The notes: a model not told the origin generated them from the letters alone. A stretch of DNA of 64,000 nucleotides from Marinobacterium sediminicola (GCF_022343685.1 NZ_CP092123.1:124001-188000); one strand, 5' to 3'. Numbered from the stretch's first letter, positions 9,441 through 18,095 are shown. Made by a program: numbers and translations.

Positions 9441-11048
9441 TCAGAGCTGGAAGCGGTTTACCATGCGTTCCAGCTGCTGAGCCAGCTGGGCCAGCTCATC
9501 GGATACCCGGTTCAGGTGCTCGGAGCGTTCGGCGGTTTCGTCGGCACTGCGGCTGATCTCGGTCACGCTGTGTTCAACGCTGCCGGCCATCTCGCTCTGT
9601 TCACGCACCGCGCTGGCAACCTGATGGTTCAGGTCGTTGATCACCCGCACCTCCTCGTTGATGTTGGTCAGGGCCGTATTACAGCGCTGGACCTGCTCGA
9701 CCCCGGCGCCGGCTGCGCCCAAGGCTTCGTTCATCACGGTTACTGCATGTTTGGCATCGGCCTGAAGTGCCGTGATGATCGTGTTGATCTCTTCAGTCGA
9801 ATTATGGGTCCGGCTGGCGAGGGTGCGTACCTCATCTGCCACGACGGCGAAACCACGACCCTGCTCCCCGGCTCGGGCAGCCTCGATGGCGGCATTCAGG
9901 GCCAGCAGGTTGGTTTGTTCGGCGATCTTCTGAATCACTTCCAGAACCGTACCGACGTTCTGGCTCTGGCTGTCCAGCTTCTCGATCACGGTGGTGGCCT
10001 GCTCAATATTGCGCTGCAGCTTTTCGATGGCGGTAATTGCCTGCTGAGCAATACCGGCACCATCAGTACTTTCCTGCAGTGCCATGTCGGAGGCGGAAAC
10101 CGTATTTTCGGCACTGGCCGCTACGCTGCGGGTCGCGGCTTCCATCTGTTCCATCGCGGATGCCACGGAGCTGGTCTGCATCTGCTGGTGATGCACGGCC
10201 TTGGTTGATTCAGTTGCGACCTGGCTGATGCGGTTGCCGGAGTCGGCGAGACGGGCAACGGTCTGGTTGACCTGCTTCATGCTGTCATGGATGTTGACGA
10301 GCATGGAGTTGAATGCTGACGACATCTGGCCGATTTCGTCACTGGAGGTCACATCGATGCGCAAGTTCAGGTTGTTTTCGCGTTCGATGGCATGAATGGT
10401 ATCAGCCATGCGGTTGACGGGCGCCACCACGATGCGGCGCAGCAGGAGGCTGATCAGGATGATACCGGCCACGAACAGGCCCAGCTCGATCAGGGCAACG
10501 CTGATGAGGTTGTGATTGACCTGCTTGTCCAGCGCTTCGAACGAATAGGTGACACGAACGGCACCGATAACCTCACCTTCCTTGACCTGATGACAGAGCA
10601 GACAGTTGGTGCCCTTGTAGTCGGACAGGGCTTTCATCGGTGTGACCACGGTCAGGCGGTGTCCCTGCTCATCATCCAGCTCGGCAACAATATGCTCACC
10701 CTGCATGGCGCGGCGGTCAAACTCATCCACCGGACGGGAATCATCGGTACCGGGACCATAGACATCCGTAATTTGCTGACCACGGATAATGCGGGCTTCA
10801 GTGATTGCTTCGTTGGAGAGAATCTTCTGTTGCAGCGTTGCCCGGTTCGCCATGGCACCGCTGAGCATCAGCATGTTGATGCTATCAAAGTAGGAGTCGG
10901 CAGTATCCAGGGTGCTGCGGGTGACAACCTCGTCAACGAGCGAAGTCTCGCTACGGTAGATCGTGGTTAATGAACTGATCAGGATGACCAAAAATACAGC
11001 AACCAGTGAGAGGTTGACCTTGTTTTGAATCGAGAGCCCTTTTCGCAC
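9441..11048 (-). CDS. Methyl-accepting chemotaxis protein with periplasmic c-type haem motif
   Basis: Membrane chemoreceptor that would signal through CheA/CheW. The 535-residue protein has TM1 near residues 11-30, a periplasmic sensor of about 150 residues, TM2 near 185-205, a HAMP domain, and a complete cytoplasmic signalling hairpin ([22 protein letters not shown]). The periplasmic part contains CLLCH at 149-153, a canonical CXXCH attachment site for covalent haem c, just before TM2. Haem-binding receptors of this kind are known as redox or gas sensors; that function here is inferred. It sits between dctBD and dctPQM but on the opposite strand, so a link to dicarboxylates is only positional. 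Confidence 0.9.
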   Translation of the reverse strand: MRKGLSIQNKVNLSLVAVFLVILISSLTTIYRSETSLVDEVVTRSTLDTADSYFDSINMLMLSGAMANRATLQQKILSNEAITEARIIRGQQITDVYGPGTDDSRPVDEFDRRAMQGEHIVAELDDEQGHRLTVVTPMKALSDYKGTNCLLCHQVKEGEVIGAVRVTYSFEALDKQVNHNLISVALIELGLFVAGIILISLLLRRIVVAPVNRMADTIHAIERENNLNLRIDVTSSDEIGQMSSAFNSMLVNIHDSMKQVNQTVARLADSGNRISQVATESTKAVHHQQMQTSSVASAMEQMEAATRSVAASAENTVSASDMALQESTDGAGIAQQAITAIEKLQRNIEQATTVIEKLDSQSQNVGTVLEVIQKIAEQTNLLALNAAIEAARAGEQGRGFAVVADEVRTLASRTHNSTEEINTIITALQADAKHAVTVMNEALGAAGAGVEQVQRCNTALTNINEEVRVINDLNHQVASAVREQSEMAGSVEHSVTEISRSADETAERSEHLNRVSDELAQLAQQLERMVNRFQL

Positions 11049-11170
11049 TGTATTCCATCCCGCATTTAACTGGTTTTAATGGATGAGCCGGACAAAAACT
11101 GACGCTAGCAGTATACAGATCCTAAGAGAAAAAACGCTGATCTGCCACAAAGAGTCGTAAATTGGCCAAA

Positions 11171-11188
11171 TGTGTGGATTTCCACCCA
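11171..11188. promoter_or_regulatory. Candidate DctD activator-binding palindrome
   Basis: An 18-base near-perfect palindrome with arms TGTGTGGA and TCCACCCA (one mismatch) lies about 135 bases upstream of the sigma-54 -24 element, a normal distance for an enhancer site. It resembles my memory of the rhizobial DctD site (TGTGCGGA and its complement). Binding is inferred. Confidence 0.5.
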
Positions 11189-11193
11189 TTGGT

Positions 11194-11222
11194 ACTGGCG
11201 GTTTGGGTCGTACGCCGCCAGT
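11194..11222. promoter_or_regulatory. Second inverted repeat in the dctP enhancer region
   Basis: Arms ACTGGCGG and CCGCCAGT are exact complements separated by 13 bases. The repeat starts six bases after the candidate DctD palindrome, so it could be a second activator site or a hairpin. Nothing else explains it. Confidence 0.35.
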
Positions 11223-11320
11223 TTTGAAGGCTGATGAAATGAGAATGCAGTTCTACGAGTGCCTTTTAACACACTGATATTTAAGTGATATTTCAATTCG
11301 TGTATCGGATTTTAAAAGTA

Positions 11321-11336
11321 TGGCACTGCCTTTGCT
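11321..11336 (+). promoter_or_regulatory. Sigma-54 promoter of dctPQM
   Basis: TGGCAC, five bases, then TTGCT matches the -24/-12 consensus exactly, with GG at 11322-11323 and GC at 11334-11335 at the required spacing. The start of transcription should be near 11347, giving a leader of about 84 bases before the dctP ATG. The sigma-54 activator DctD is encoded 2 kb away. Confidence 0.88.
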
Positions 11337-11430
11337 TACAACTCCTGTGTGTATGCCTGACCGCTCCCATCCCCAAGAAGAGCGGCAGAACAATTGATCA
11401 AACAACAACAGCAACACCAGGAGATACTCA

Positions 11431-12414
11431 ATGCGTTTACTGACTGCTGCCGTAACTTCCATCGCACTGGCGCTGGGCGCCCAGATGGCCAGCGCTGCCC
11501 CCATCGAACTGAAGTTTTCCCACGTGGTGGCCGAAAACACCCCGAAGGGGCAGATGGCTCTGAAATTCCGTGACCTGGTGGCCGAACGTCTCGGCGACAG
11601 GGTGGAAGTGAAGGTCTTCCCGAACTCTCAGCTGTTCGGTGATAACAAGGTGCTGGAAGCGATGCTGCTGGGTGATGTTCAGATGGCGGCGCCCTCACTG
11701 TCCAAGTTTCAGAAGTACACCAAGTCGCTGCAGGTATTCGACCTGCCGTTCCTGTTCGAAGATATGACGGCAGTTGACCGTTTCCAGCAGAGTGCTCAGG
11801 GGCAGGAGCTGCTGAACTCCCTGCGCAAGCGTGGTCTGGTGGGGCTGGGCTACCTGCACAATGGCATGAAACAGCTGTCCGCCAATGATCCTCTGCGTGT
11901 CCCGGCCGATGCATCGGGCAAAAAGTTCCGCATCATGACCTCCGACGTACTTCAGGCCCAGTTCGAGGCGCTGGACGCCGTGCCGTTGAAGAAGCCGTTC
12001 TCCGAGGTATTTACCCTGCTGCAGACCAAGGCCATTGATGGTGCCGAAAACCCCTGGTCCAACATCTACTCGAAGAAATTCCACGAAGTACAGCCCTACA
12101 TCACCGAAACCAACCATGGCGTACTGGACTACCTGGTCGTGACCTCTGCCGAGTTCTGGAACGGTCTGGATGACGATGTTCGAGCCGAGCTGAAAAAGGC
12201 TCTGGATGAGGCCATCGCCTATGGTAACGAGATTTCCGATAAGCAGGCGGCTGCTGATCGCCAGGCGATCATCGATTCCGGTCGTTCCGAAGTGATCGAA
12301 ATCTCTGCCGAAGAGCGTCAGCAGTGGGTGGATGCGATGAAGCCGGTCTGGAAACAGTTCGAGGACGAAATCGGTGCTGAGCTGATCGAAGCCGCCCTGC
12401 AGGCCAACAACTGA
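11431..12414 (+). CDS. dctP: TRAP transporter dicarboxylate-binding protein DctP
   Basis: Periplasmic receptor that delivers C4-dicarboxylates such as malate, succinate or fumarate to the DctQM membrane complex. The 327-residue precursor starts with a signal peptide cleaved after ASA near residue 22. The mature protein opens with the DctP family strand IELKFSHVVAENTPKG, and carries the ligand-site region FRIMTSDVLQAQFEALDAVP and later GAENPWSNIYSKKFHEVQ. The ribosome site AGGAG lies at good spacing. It is first in the dctPQM operon behind a sigma-54 promoter. Dicarboxylate specificity is inferred from sequence and the dctBD neighbours. Confidence 0.94.
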   Translation: MRLLTAAVTSIALALGAQMASAAPIELKFSHVVAENTPKGQMALKFRDLVAERLGDRVEVKVFPNSQLFGDNKVLEAMLLGDVQMAAPSLSKFQKYTKSLQVFDLPFLFEDMTAVDRFQQSAQGQELLNSLRKRGLVGLGYLHNGMKQLSANDPLRVPADASGKKFRIMTSDVLQAQFEALDAVPLKKPFSEVFTLLQTKAIDGAENPWSNIYSKKFHEVQPYITETNHGVLDYLVVTSAEFWNGLDDDVRAELKKALDEAIAYGNEISDKQAAADRQAIIDSGRSEVIEISAEERQQWVDAMKPVWKQFEDEIGAELIEAALQANN

Positions 12415-12437
12415 TCCTGCTCTGATCGAGATCCACC

Positions 12438-12488
12438 GGGGAGCCAGCTGCTCCCCTTCAGGCCGGCTCCCGGGAGGGGAGTCCGGCC
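12438..12488 (+). other. Paired intercistronic hairpins between dctP and dctQ
   Basis: Two inverted repeats occur in the 92-base gap: GGGGAGC/GCTCCCC (12438-12456, 5-base loop) and GGCCGG/CCGGCC (12461-12488). Neither has a T-run. Such structures after a binding-protein gene often stabilise its mRNA or reduce readthrough, so that more DctP than DctQM is made; that role is inferred. Confidence 0.55.
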
Positions 12489-12506
12489 GGACACCGGGGA
12501 AATACT

Positions 12507-13061
12507 ATGTCTGTACGTAATCTGGTCACTCATATAGAAGAGGCGATCCTGTCGTTGCTGTTGCTGGCAATGACGCTTCTGGTCTTTGCAGAAGTGATCG
12601 CCCGTTTCGGTTTCAATGCCGGTATCCACTGGGCTCAGGAAGTGACGCTGCTGCTGTCTGCCTGGTTCGTGCTGTTCGGTGCCTCCTACGGGGTCAAGGT
12701 CGGTGCCCACATCGGTGTCGATGTGTTCGTGAAAAAGCTGCCAGCCGGTATGCATCGAGGCGTTACGCTGATCGCCGTTGCGCTCTGCCTGTTCTATTGC
12801 GGCCTCTTCCTTTACGGCTCCTGGGTTTATCTGGCGAAAATGAAGATGATTGGCATCGAACTGGAAGATCTGCCCATTCCCAAGTGGACGGTCATGACCA
12901 TTCTGGTGATTGGTTTTGTGTTGCTGATTATTCGATTCCTGCAGCTGGGCTGGAAAGTGCTGAAGGGTGAAGCCGACGGCTTCCACTTTGCCGATGAGGC
13001 GAAAGAAAGCATGGAAATTGCCCGTGAGCTGAAAGAGTCCGATGAGGAGGCGCGCAAATGA
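12507..13061 (+). CDS. dctQ: TRAP transporter small membrane subunit DctQ
   Basis: Four-helix integral membrane subunit that pairs with DctM in sodium-driven TRAP uptake. The 184-residue protein has four hydrophobic segments at about 12-32, 45-63, 88-110 and 130-150. It also has the DctQ family features: an ARFGFNAGIHWAQEV region after helix 1 and the SYGVKVGAHIGVDVF loop. The C-terminal 30 residues are charged and unusually acidic. Its stop codon overlaps the dctM start by four bases (ATGA), so the two subunits are translationally coupled. Confidence 0.93.
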   Translation: MSVRNLVTHIEEAILSLLLLAMTLLVFAEVIARFGFNAGIHWAQEVTLLLSAWFVLFGASYGVKVGAHIGVDVFVKKLPAGMHRGVTLIAVALCLFYCGLFLYGSWVYLAKMKMIGIELEDLPIPKWTVMTILVIGFVLLIIRFLQLGWKVLKGEADGFHFADEAKESMEIARELKESDEEARK

Positions 13062-14455
13062 CCACCGCCATGCTGTTTATCATCCTCTTTGGCTGCATGC
13101 TGATGGGGATGCCGATCGCGATTGCCCTGGGCCTGTCCAGCGTGACCACGATCCTGCTGTTTTCCAACGATTCTCTGGCGTCGGTAGCGCTGAAGCTGTT
13201 CGAGGCGACCTCCGAGCACTACACCCTGCTGGCGATTCCGTTCTTCATTCTGTCATCGGCGTTCCTGTCCACCGGTGGCGTGGCCAAGCGTCTGATCAAC
13301 TTTGCCATTGACGCCATTGGTCATGTGCGTGGTGGTCTGGCGATGGCGTCGGTGATGGCGTGCATGCTGTTCGCGGCGGTCTCCGGATCTTCGCCGGCCA
13401 CCGTAGCCGCGATCGGTACCATCGTCATTGCCGGCATGGTGCGCTCCGGTTATCCGGAGTCCTTTGCCGCCGGTGTGATTGCCAACGCCGGTACACTCGG
13501 CATTCTGATTCCGCCTTCCATCGTGATGCTGGTCTATGCCGCGGCTACAGAGGTGTCGGCATCGCGCATGTTCATGGCCGGTTTCATCCCGGGCCTGATG
13601 ATGGGTCTGTTGCTGATGATCGCCATCTACATCGCGGCACGGATCAAGAAGCTGCCGTCCCAGCCGTTCCCGGGCTTCGGTCAGCTGTTCCGCTCCGGCG
13701 CCATTGCCATGGGCGGGCTGATGCTGATCGTGATTGTGCTGGGCTCCATCTATGGTGGCATCGCATCGCCGACAGAGGCCGCTGCCGTGGCAGCCGTGTA
13801 TGCCTACCTGATTGCAGTGATGGGCTACCGTGATATCGGTCCGATGAAAGGCGTGGCCTGGCGTAACGAAGGCGAGTCCATGCTGGCAGCCATTGTGCGC
13901 AACATCCTGCATATGCTGTTGGCGCTGCCACGTTCCGTAACCCATCCGGAAGTGCGCAAGGTGTTCGTCGATGCCTCCAAGGTATCAATGATGCTGCTGT
14001 TCATCATCGCCAACGCCATGCTGTTTGCACACGTGCTGACCACCGAACGCATTCCGCATGAAATTGCCGAAGTGATCATCGAGTGGGGGCTGCCGGCCTG
14101 GGGCTTCCTGATCGTGGTGAATATTCTGCTGCTGATCGCGGGCAACTTCATGGAGCCGTCGGCGATCCTGCTGATCATGGCACCGATCCTGTTCCCGATC
14201 GCCGTGCAGCTGGGCATCGATCCGATTCACCTGGGTATCATCATGGTGGTGAACATGGAGATCGGCATGCTGACGCCGCCGGTGGGGCTGAACCTCTTCG
14301 TTACGGCGGGCATCACCGGGCGCAATATGGTCTGGGTGATCAAAGCGTGTCTGCCTTGGCTGGGCCTGCTGCTCTTCTTCCTGATACTGATCACCTATGT
14401 ACCGCAGATATCCCTGTTCCTGCCGGAGTATATCGATCAGCTGAAAGGGTACTGA
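13058..14455 (+). CDS. dctM: TRAP transporter large membrane subunit DctM
   Basis: Large permease subunit that forms the sodium-coupled transport path for the substrate brought by DctP. The 465-residue protein has about 12 hydrophobic segments and family motifs such as AAVSGSSPATVAAIGTIV (helix 4 region), AGTLGILIPPSIVM and, near the end, GMLTPPVGLNLF. It is somewhat longer than the usual 425-430 residues because of a hydrophilic insert around residues 250-310. It is the last gene of dctPQM and a strong terminator follows. Confidence 0.94.
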   Translation: MTTAMLFIILFGCMLMGMPIAIALGLSSVTTILLFSNDSLASVALKLFEATSEHYTLLAIPFFILSSAFLSTGGVAKRLINFAIDAIGHVRGGLAMASVMACMLFAAVSGSSPATVAAIGTIVIAGMVRSGYPESFAAGVIANAGTLGILIPPSIVMLVYAAATEVSASRMFMAGFIPGLMMGLLLMIAIYIAARIKKLPSQPFPGFGQLFRSGAIAMGGLMLIVIVLGSIYGGIASPTEAAAVAAVYAYLIAVMGYRDIGPMKGVAWRNEGESMLAAIVRNILHMLLALPRSVTHPEVRKVFVDASKVSMMLLFIIANAMLFAHVLTTERIPHEIAEVIIEWGLPAWGFLIVVNILLLIAGNFMEPSAILLIMAPILFPIAVQLGIDPIHLGIIMVVNMEIGMLTPPVGLNLFVTAGITGRNMVWVIKACLPWLGLLLFFLILITYVPQISLFLPEYIDQLKGY

Positions 14456-14507
14456 TCCAAAACGGGAGATCCAGCCTATATCATCAGGATGATGACATGG
14501 GTTTGTC

Positions 14508-14536
14508 ACCGCCGCCTTCGGGTGGCGGTTTTTTTA
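14508..14536 (+). terminator. Rho-independent terminator of dctPQM
   Basis: The stem ACCGCCGCC / GGTGGCGGT with a TTCG loop is followed by a run of T residues to 14536. It lies 53 bases after the dctM stop. Confidence 0.88.
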
Positions 14537-14586
14537 TGTGGGCATAATGGCGCTATAATGTGCGCCCTTTCTTTAACTGTCAGAGA

Positions 14587-15105
14587 ATGAATATGCTCGG
14601 AGTAATCGCTGCACTCTGGGGCTTTACCGGTATCTGTCTGCTGTTTTCCAGTGCCATCTATCGCCTGGGGGCCATGGCGCTGGAAATGCCGTTGGACGCT
14701 TTCGCCTGGTATCACTGGCTGGCGCTGGTGGCGTGCCTGGTGTTCATGGGCTTTGCCGAGGGCTACAGGGGATTTCAACAGAACTTTTCGCCACGGGTGG
14801 CGGCGCGTATCCGCTATCTGCAACAGAACGTCACGCCGTTACGTGCTCTGTTGGCACCGGTATTCTGCATGGGCTTCTTTCACGCCCAGCGTCGACGCCA
14901 GATCGTGACCTTTTGCCTGACTGGCGGGATCATTGTGCTGGTGTTGCTTGTGCGACTGCTGGATCAGCCCTGGCGCGGCATCATCGATGCCGGTGTTGTG
15001 CTGGGCCTGACCTGGGGCATTATTTCGCTGGCGCTGTTCACGGTGCAGGCGTTCACCCGTCGTGACTTCAACTACTCTCCCGAAACACCGGATCAGCCGC
15101 GCTGA
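14587..15105 (+). CDS. Conserved-type membrane protein of unknown function
   Basis: A 172-residue protein I cannot assign to a named family. It has hydrophobic segments at about 3-23, 38-56, 112-131 and 142-160, with a basic cytoplasmic-looking region between the second and third (many Arg and Gln), and a hydrophilic tail. The chosen ATG at 14587 follows a purine-rich AGAG; a second ATG two codons on is equally possible, and an upstream extension would add an unlikely nine residues. It stands alone between the dct terminator and the convergent ilvA. A real gene is supported by codon use and frame length. Confidence 0.75.
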   Translation: MNMLGVIAALWGFTGICLLFSSAIYRLGAMALEMPLDAFAWYHWLALVACLVFMGFAEGYRGFQQNFSPRVAARIRYLQQNVTPLRALLAPVFCMGFFHAQRRRQIVTFCLTGGIIVLVLLVRLLDQPWRGIIDAGVVLGLTWGIISLALFTVQAFTRRDFNYSPETPDQPR

Positions 15106-15114
15106 ACGCATGAA

Positions 15115-15138
15115 CCGCTCCGCCTGCTGACGGAGCGG
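15115..15138. terminator. Hairpin between convergent membrane-protein gene and ilvA
   Basis: Arms CCGCTCCG and CGGAGCGG are exact complements around an 8-base loop, placed between the two stop codons. It can act in both directions; no clear T-run. Confidence 0.65.
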
Positions 15139-15147
15139 GACTCGGCG

Positions 15148-16665
15148 TTACCCCAGGAAGAGCTTGTAGGCCTGGTTGTCGGTTTCGTCGTAGAAGGTGT
15201 AACCGATCTCTTCCAGGAACTGCACCACCTGCCCTCGTTCATCGGCTGGCACCTGCATGCCGACCAGGACGCGGCCATAGGCTGCACCATGGTTACGGTA
15301 ATGGAACATGGAGATGTTCCAGCGTCCACCGAGCTTGTTGAGGAACTTCATCAGCGCACCCGGTCGTTCGGGAAACTCAAAGCGGTAGACCACCTCGTTG
15401 TCGACGCTGGCCGGAGCATGGCCACCGACCATATAACGCACGTGCAGCTTGGCGGTCTCGTCATCGGTCAGGTCGACCACTTCGTCCAGATGTGCGTGCA
15501 GTTCCGCCAGCAGCTCTTCTCGGCCATCGTTGTTGGGGCGGATCTGTACACCCGCAAATACGATCGCTTCCTGATCATTGCTGTAGCGGTAGTTGAACTC
15601 GGTGATGTTACGTTTGCCCAGGACCTTGCAGAATGCCTTGAAGCTGCCGGGTTTCTCCGGAATCTTGGCGGCGATAATCGCCTCGCGCTGCTCGCCCAGC
15701 TCAGACCGTTCGGCGATATGGCGCAGGCGGTCGAAATTGACGTTGGCACCGGAGTCGATGGCGATCAACGTCTGCTCGGTCACGCCTTCGCGGGCCACGT
15801 ATTTCTTCAATCCGGCTACCGCCAAGGCACCGGCCGGTTCGGTTACGGAGCGTGTGTCGTCGAAGATATCCTTGATGGCGGCACAGATCTCGTCGGTGGA
15901 GACGGTGATCACCTCGTCTACGTGGTCCTTGCAGATCTCCCAGGTGTTTTCACCAATCTGCGCCACGGCTACGCCGTCAGCGAAAATGCCGACCTGATCC
16001 AGCACTGCACGGTAACCCTTCTCCATCGCCAGGGCCAGACATGCGGATTCGGCAGATTCAACAGCGATGACTTTGGTTTCCGGACGCAGATATTTGACGT
16101 AGGCCGCGACACCGGCAATCAGACCGCCACCGCCCACCGGTACGAAGATGGCATCGATGGGGCCGCTTTCCTGACGCAGAATCTCCATGGCGATGGTGCC
16201 CTGGCCGGCGATAACATCCGGGTCGTCGTATGGATGGATGTAGACCAGTCCCTTCTCGGTCATCAGTTTTTCCGAGTGCCTGCGGGCATCATCGAAGGCA
16301 TCACCGATCAGAACCGCCTTGCCGCCAAGACGGCGCACGTTGTTGACCTTAACGTCCGGGGTGGTCTTGGGCATCACGATGGTGGCCTTGACGCCCAGCA
16401 GACGGGCGGCCATGGCAACGCCTTGTGCGTGGTTGCCTGCGGAAGCGGTAATCACCCCGCGTGCCTTTTCTTCGTCGGTCAGCCGGGCCATCTTGTTGTA
16501 GGCACCACGCAGCTTGAACGAATAGACCGGCTGTTCGTCTTCACGTTTGAGCAGCACTCGGTTGCCCAGACGTTCGGTCAGGCCGCGGGCTTCATCCAGC
16601 GGTGTTTCGATAGCGGCGTCGTAGACCCGCGCTTCGAGGATCTTCTTGATATATCGATGTGGCAT
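15148..16665 (-). CDS. ilvA: Threonine ammonia-lyase, biosynthetic
   Basis: PLP enzyme that converts threonine to 2-oxobutanoate, the first committed step to isoleucine. The 505-residue length is that of the biosynthetic form. The PLP lysine is Lys51 in VYSFKLRGAYN, and the phosphate-binding glycine loop is PVGGGGLIAGVA. Two ACT-like domains fill the C-terminal 170 residues and are the site of isoleucine inhibition in the family. It is divergent from rpiA with 159 bases between, the same pairing as in Pseudomonas. No attenuator leader peptide was recognised. Confidence 0.95.
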   Translation of the reverse strand: MPHRYIKKILEARVYDAAIETPLDEARGLTERLGNRVLLKREDEQPVYSFKLRGAYNKMARLTDEEKARGVITASAGNHAQGVAMAARLLGVKATIVMPKTTPDVKVNNVRRLGGKAVLIGDAFDDARRHSEKLMTEKGLVYIHPYDDPDVIAGQGTIAMEILRQESGPIDAIFVPVGGGGLIAGVAAYVKYLRPETKVIAVESAESACLALAMEKGYRAVLDQVGIFADGVAVAQIGENTWEICKDHVDEVITVSTDEICAAIKDIFDDTRSVTEPAGALAVAGLKKYVAREGVTEQTLIAIDSGANVNFDRLRHIAERSELGEQREAIIAAKIPEKPGSFKAFCKVLGKRNITEFNYRYSNDQEAIVFAGVQIRPNNDGREELLAELHAHLDEVVDLTDDETAKLHVRYMVGGHAPASVDNEVVYRFEFPERPGALMKFLNKLGGRWNISMFHYRNHGAAYGRVLVGMQVPADERGQVVQFLEEIGYTFYDETDNQAYKLFLG

Positions 16666-16824
16666 AGGGCAGGTATCTGTTTCTCGGTAGGGCCGCAGTT
16701 GTCAGGGCCTTGGTGACCAAAGTATGGCCAAATGGTATCGACTACACTGTTCAGCGTCTACAAGGGCAACGGCGGGTTGCGTATAATTGCGACTCAGTTT
16801 GAATCAGCAACGGGCACAACAACC

Positions 16825-17499
16825 ATGACACAAGACGAGATGAAGCAGGCGGTCGCACAGGCAGCCGTCGACCACATCAAGGGCCGCCTCGAGAGCGACA
16901 GCATTATCGGCGTTGGTACAGGTTCCACCGCCAACTGTTTTATCGACGCGCTTGCGGCGATCAAAAACAGTTTTGCCGGTGCCGTTGCCAGCTCTGAAGC
17001 GACTGCCGAGCGCTTGCGCGGTCATGGCATTGAAGTGTTCGACCTGAATTCGGTCAGCGAGATGGAGTTCTACATTGATGGTGCCGATGAGTTCGATCCG
17101 CACCTGAACCTGATCAAGGGCGGTGGCGGTGCACTGACCCGTGAAAAAATCGTTGCGGCGGTGGCCAAGGAATTTGTTTGCATCGTCGACCAGAGCAAGC
17201 AGGTTGACCTGCTGGGTGCGTTCCCGCTGCCGGTTGAAGTGATTCCGATGGCGCGATCCCATGTCGGCCGTCAGCTGGCGGCGCTGGGTGGTCAGCCGGT
17301 CTACCGCGAAGGTTTCGTGACTGACAACGGTAACGTGATTCTGGACCTGCAGGATCTGGAGATCCTTGATCCCAAGGCGCTGGAAGCTCAGCTGAACAAT
17401 ATCGTCGGTGTTGTCACCAACGGCCTTTTTGCGCGTCGCGGTGCCGACATTATCCTGATGGGTACGCCGGACGGCGTACAGACCCTCCGTCACGCCTGA
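16825..17499 (+). CDS. rpiA: Ribose-5-phosphate isomerase A
   Basis: Interconverts ribose 5-phosphate and ribulose 5-phosphate in the pentose phosphate pathway. The ATG at 16825 gives 224 residues, the normal family length; the frame is open 31 codons further upstream but that extension does not look like RpiA. Family motifs are [15 protein letters not shown] near residues 28-42, the catalytic DGADE block and the [11 protein letters not shown] loop. It converges tightly with the MerR gene (three bases between stops), leaving no room for a terminator. Confidence 0.95.
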   Translation: MTQDEMKQAVAQAAVDHIKGRLESDSIIGVGTGSTANCFIDALAAIKNSFAGAVASSEATAERLRGHGIEVFDLNSVSEMEFYIDGADEFDPHLNLIKGGGGALTREKIVAAVAKEFVCIVDQSKQVDLLGAFPLPVEVIPMARSHVGRQLAALGGQPVYREGFVTDNGNVILDLQDLEILDPKALEAQLNNIVGVVTNGLFARRGADIILMGTPDGVQTLRHA

Positions 17500-17502
17500 G
17501 GC

Positions 17503-17946
17503 TCAGGTCTCGTCTTCGGAGCCTGCCGCGCCAGTGCCGGTAGGCTCCGACTGCTCCAGGAAAGCCAGAATCGGGCAGTCTGCTGCTGGCCCCTTGCCGT
17601 CACACAGCCTTGAAAGTCCTTTCAAAGCCTGCTGGATTCGCTGCAGGTCGGCAATCTTGCGGTCGATCTCCTCGACTCGCTCATCCACCCGCTGCTTCAC
17701 CACTGCTGACTCCTGCTCGGGATGATGCTGCAGCTGCAGCAGTTCCAGGGTTTCATCAAGGGTAAAACCGAGGTTCTTGCAGCGTTTGATGAAGGATAAC
17801 CGCTTCAGGGTGTTGTCGGGGTAGACGCGGTAGCCGGAGGGCAGTCGGTCAGGGGGAGGGATCAGGCCTCTGCGCTCGTAATAACGAAGAGTCTCGACGC
17901 TGAGGCCCGAGCGGCGGGCCAGTTCACCAATCTTAAGAAAGGTCAT
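17503..17946 (-). CDS. MerR-family metalloregulator, CueR-like
   Basis: Transcription regulator that would twist an over-spaced promoter on metal binding. The 147-residue protein has the N-terminal MerR winged helix (IGELARRSGLSVETLRYYERRGL), a long dimer helix, and a C-terminal metal loop with Cys115 and Cys124. The position that is Cys in the divalent sensors (ZntR Cys79) is Ser80 here, as in the Cu(I)/Ag(I) sensor CueR, which suggests a monovalent metal; the eight residues between the two Cys are as in ZntR and MerR rather than CueR. No metal pump is adjacent. It lies 23 bases after a 41-codon gene on the same strand. Confidence 0.85.
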   Translation of the reverse strand: MTFLKIGELARRSGLSVETLRYYERRGLIPPPDRLPSGYRVYPDNTLKRLSFIKRCKNLGFTLDETLELLQLQHHPEQESAVVKQRVDERVEEIDRKIADLQRIQQALKGLSRLCDGKGPAADCPILAFLEQSEPTGTGAAGSEDET

Positions 17947-17969
17947 GATGGCCGCCTGAGGTCAGTGGC

Positions 17970-18095
17970 TTACCACTGCACCACCTTGGTCAGAGCGATG
18001 CTCACCGGCATGGTGATCCACAGCAGTGCCAGAATGTTGATGAACAGCCAACCGAAACCGGCGGGATCACGGAAGTTTTCGTCATGATGTGCCAT
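17970..18095 (-). CDS. Small single-pass membrane protein (41 residues), unknown function
   Basis: A 41-codon reading frame that I do not recognise. The protein starts MAHHDENFRDPAGFGW, has one hydrophobic segment at about residues 14-37, and ends VVQW. A GAGG ribosome site lies nine bases before the ATG, a TATAAT-like -10 is upstream, and a perfect FNR/ANR-type box lies 30 bases before the start. It is followed after 23 bases by the MerR gene, so the two are probably one transcript. Small respiratory subunits have this general size and shape, but that is only a guess. Confidence 0.65.
   Translation of the reverse strand: MAHHDENFRDPAGFGWLFINILALLWITMPVSIALTKVVQW

Larger units (their letters stand above)
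11049..11430. other. Intergenic regulatory region upstream of dctP
   Basis: This 382-base stretch separates the divergent chemoreceptor and dctP genes and contains no convincing gene. It is AT-richer than its surroundings. It holds a candidate DctD site (11171-11188), a second inverted repeat (11194-11222) and a sigma-54 promoter (11321-11336), plus a clear ribosome site AGGAG just before dctP. Confidence 0.75.

Noticed and set aside
11070-11105. Possible FliA promoter before the haem chemoreceptor
   Set aside because: Only about five of eight bases match at each element, below what I would call.
11105-11296. 63-codon frame on the minus strand in the dctP upstream region
   Set aside because: No ribosome site, atypical composition, and it overlaps the candidate DctD sites and promoter region.
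13042-13311. Overlapping frames within dctQ-dctM
   Set aside because: Shadow frames inside confirmed membrane-protein genes.
14083-14547. 154-codon frame in the dctM 3' end
   Set aside because: Shadow of dctM extending into the terminator; no ribosome site or family match.
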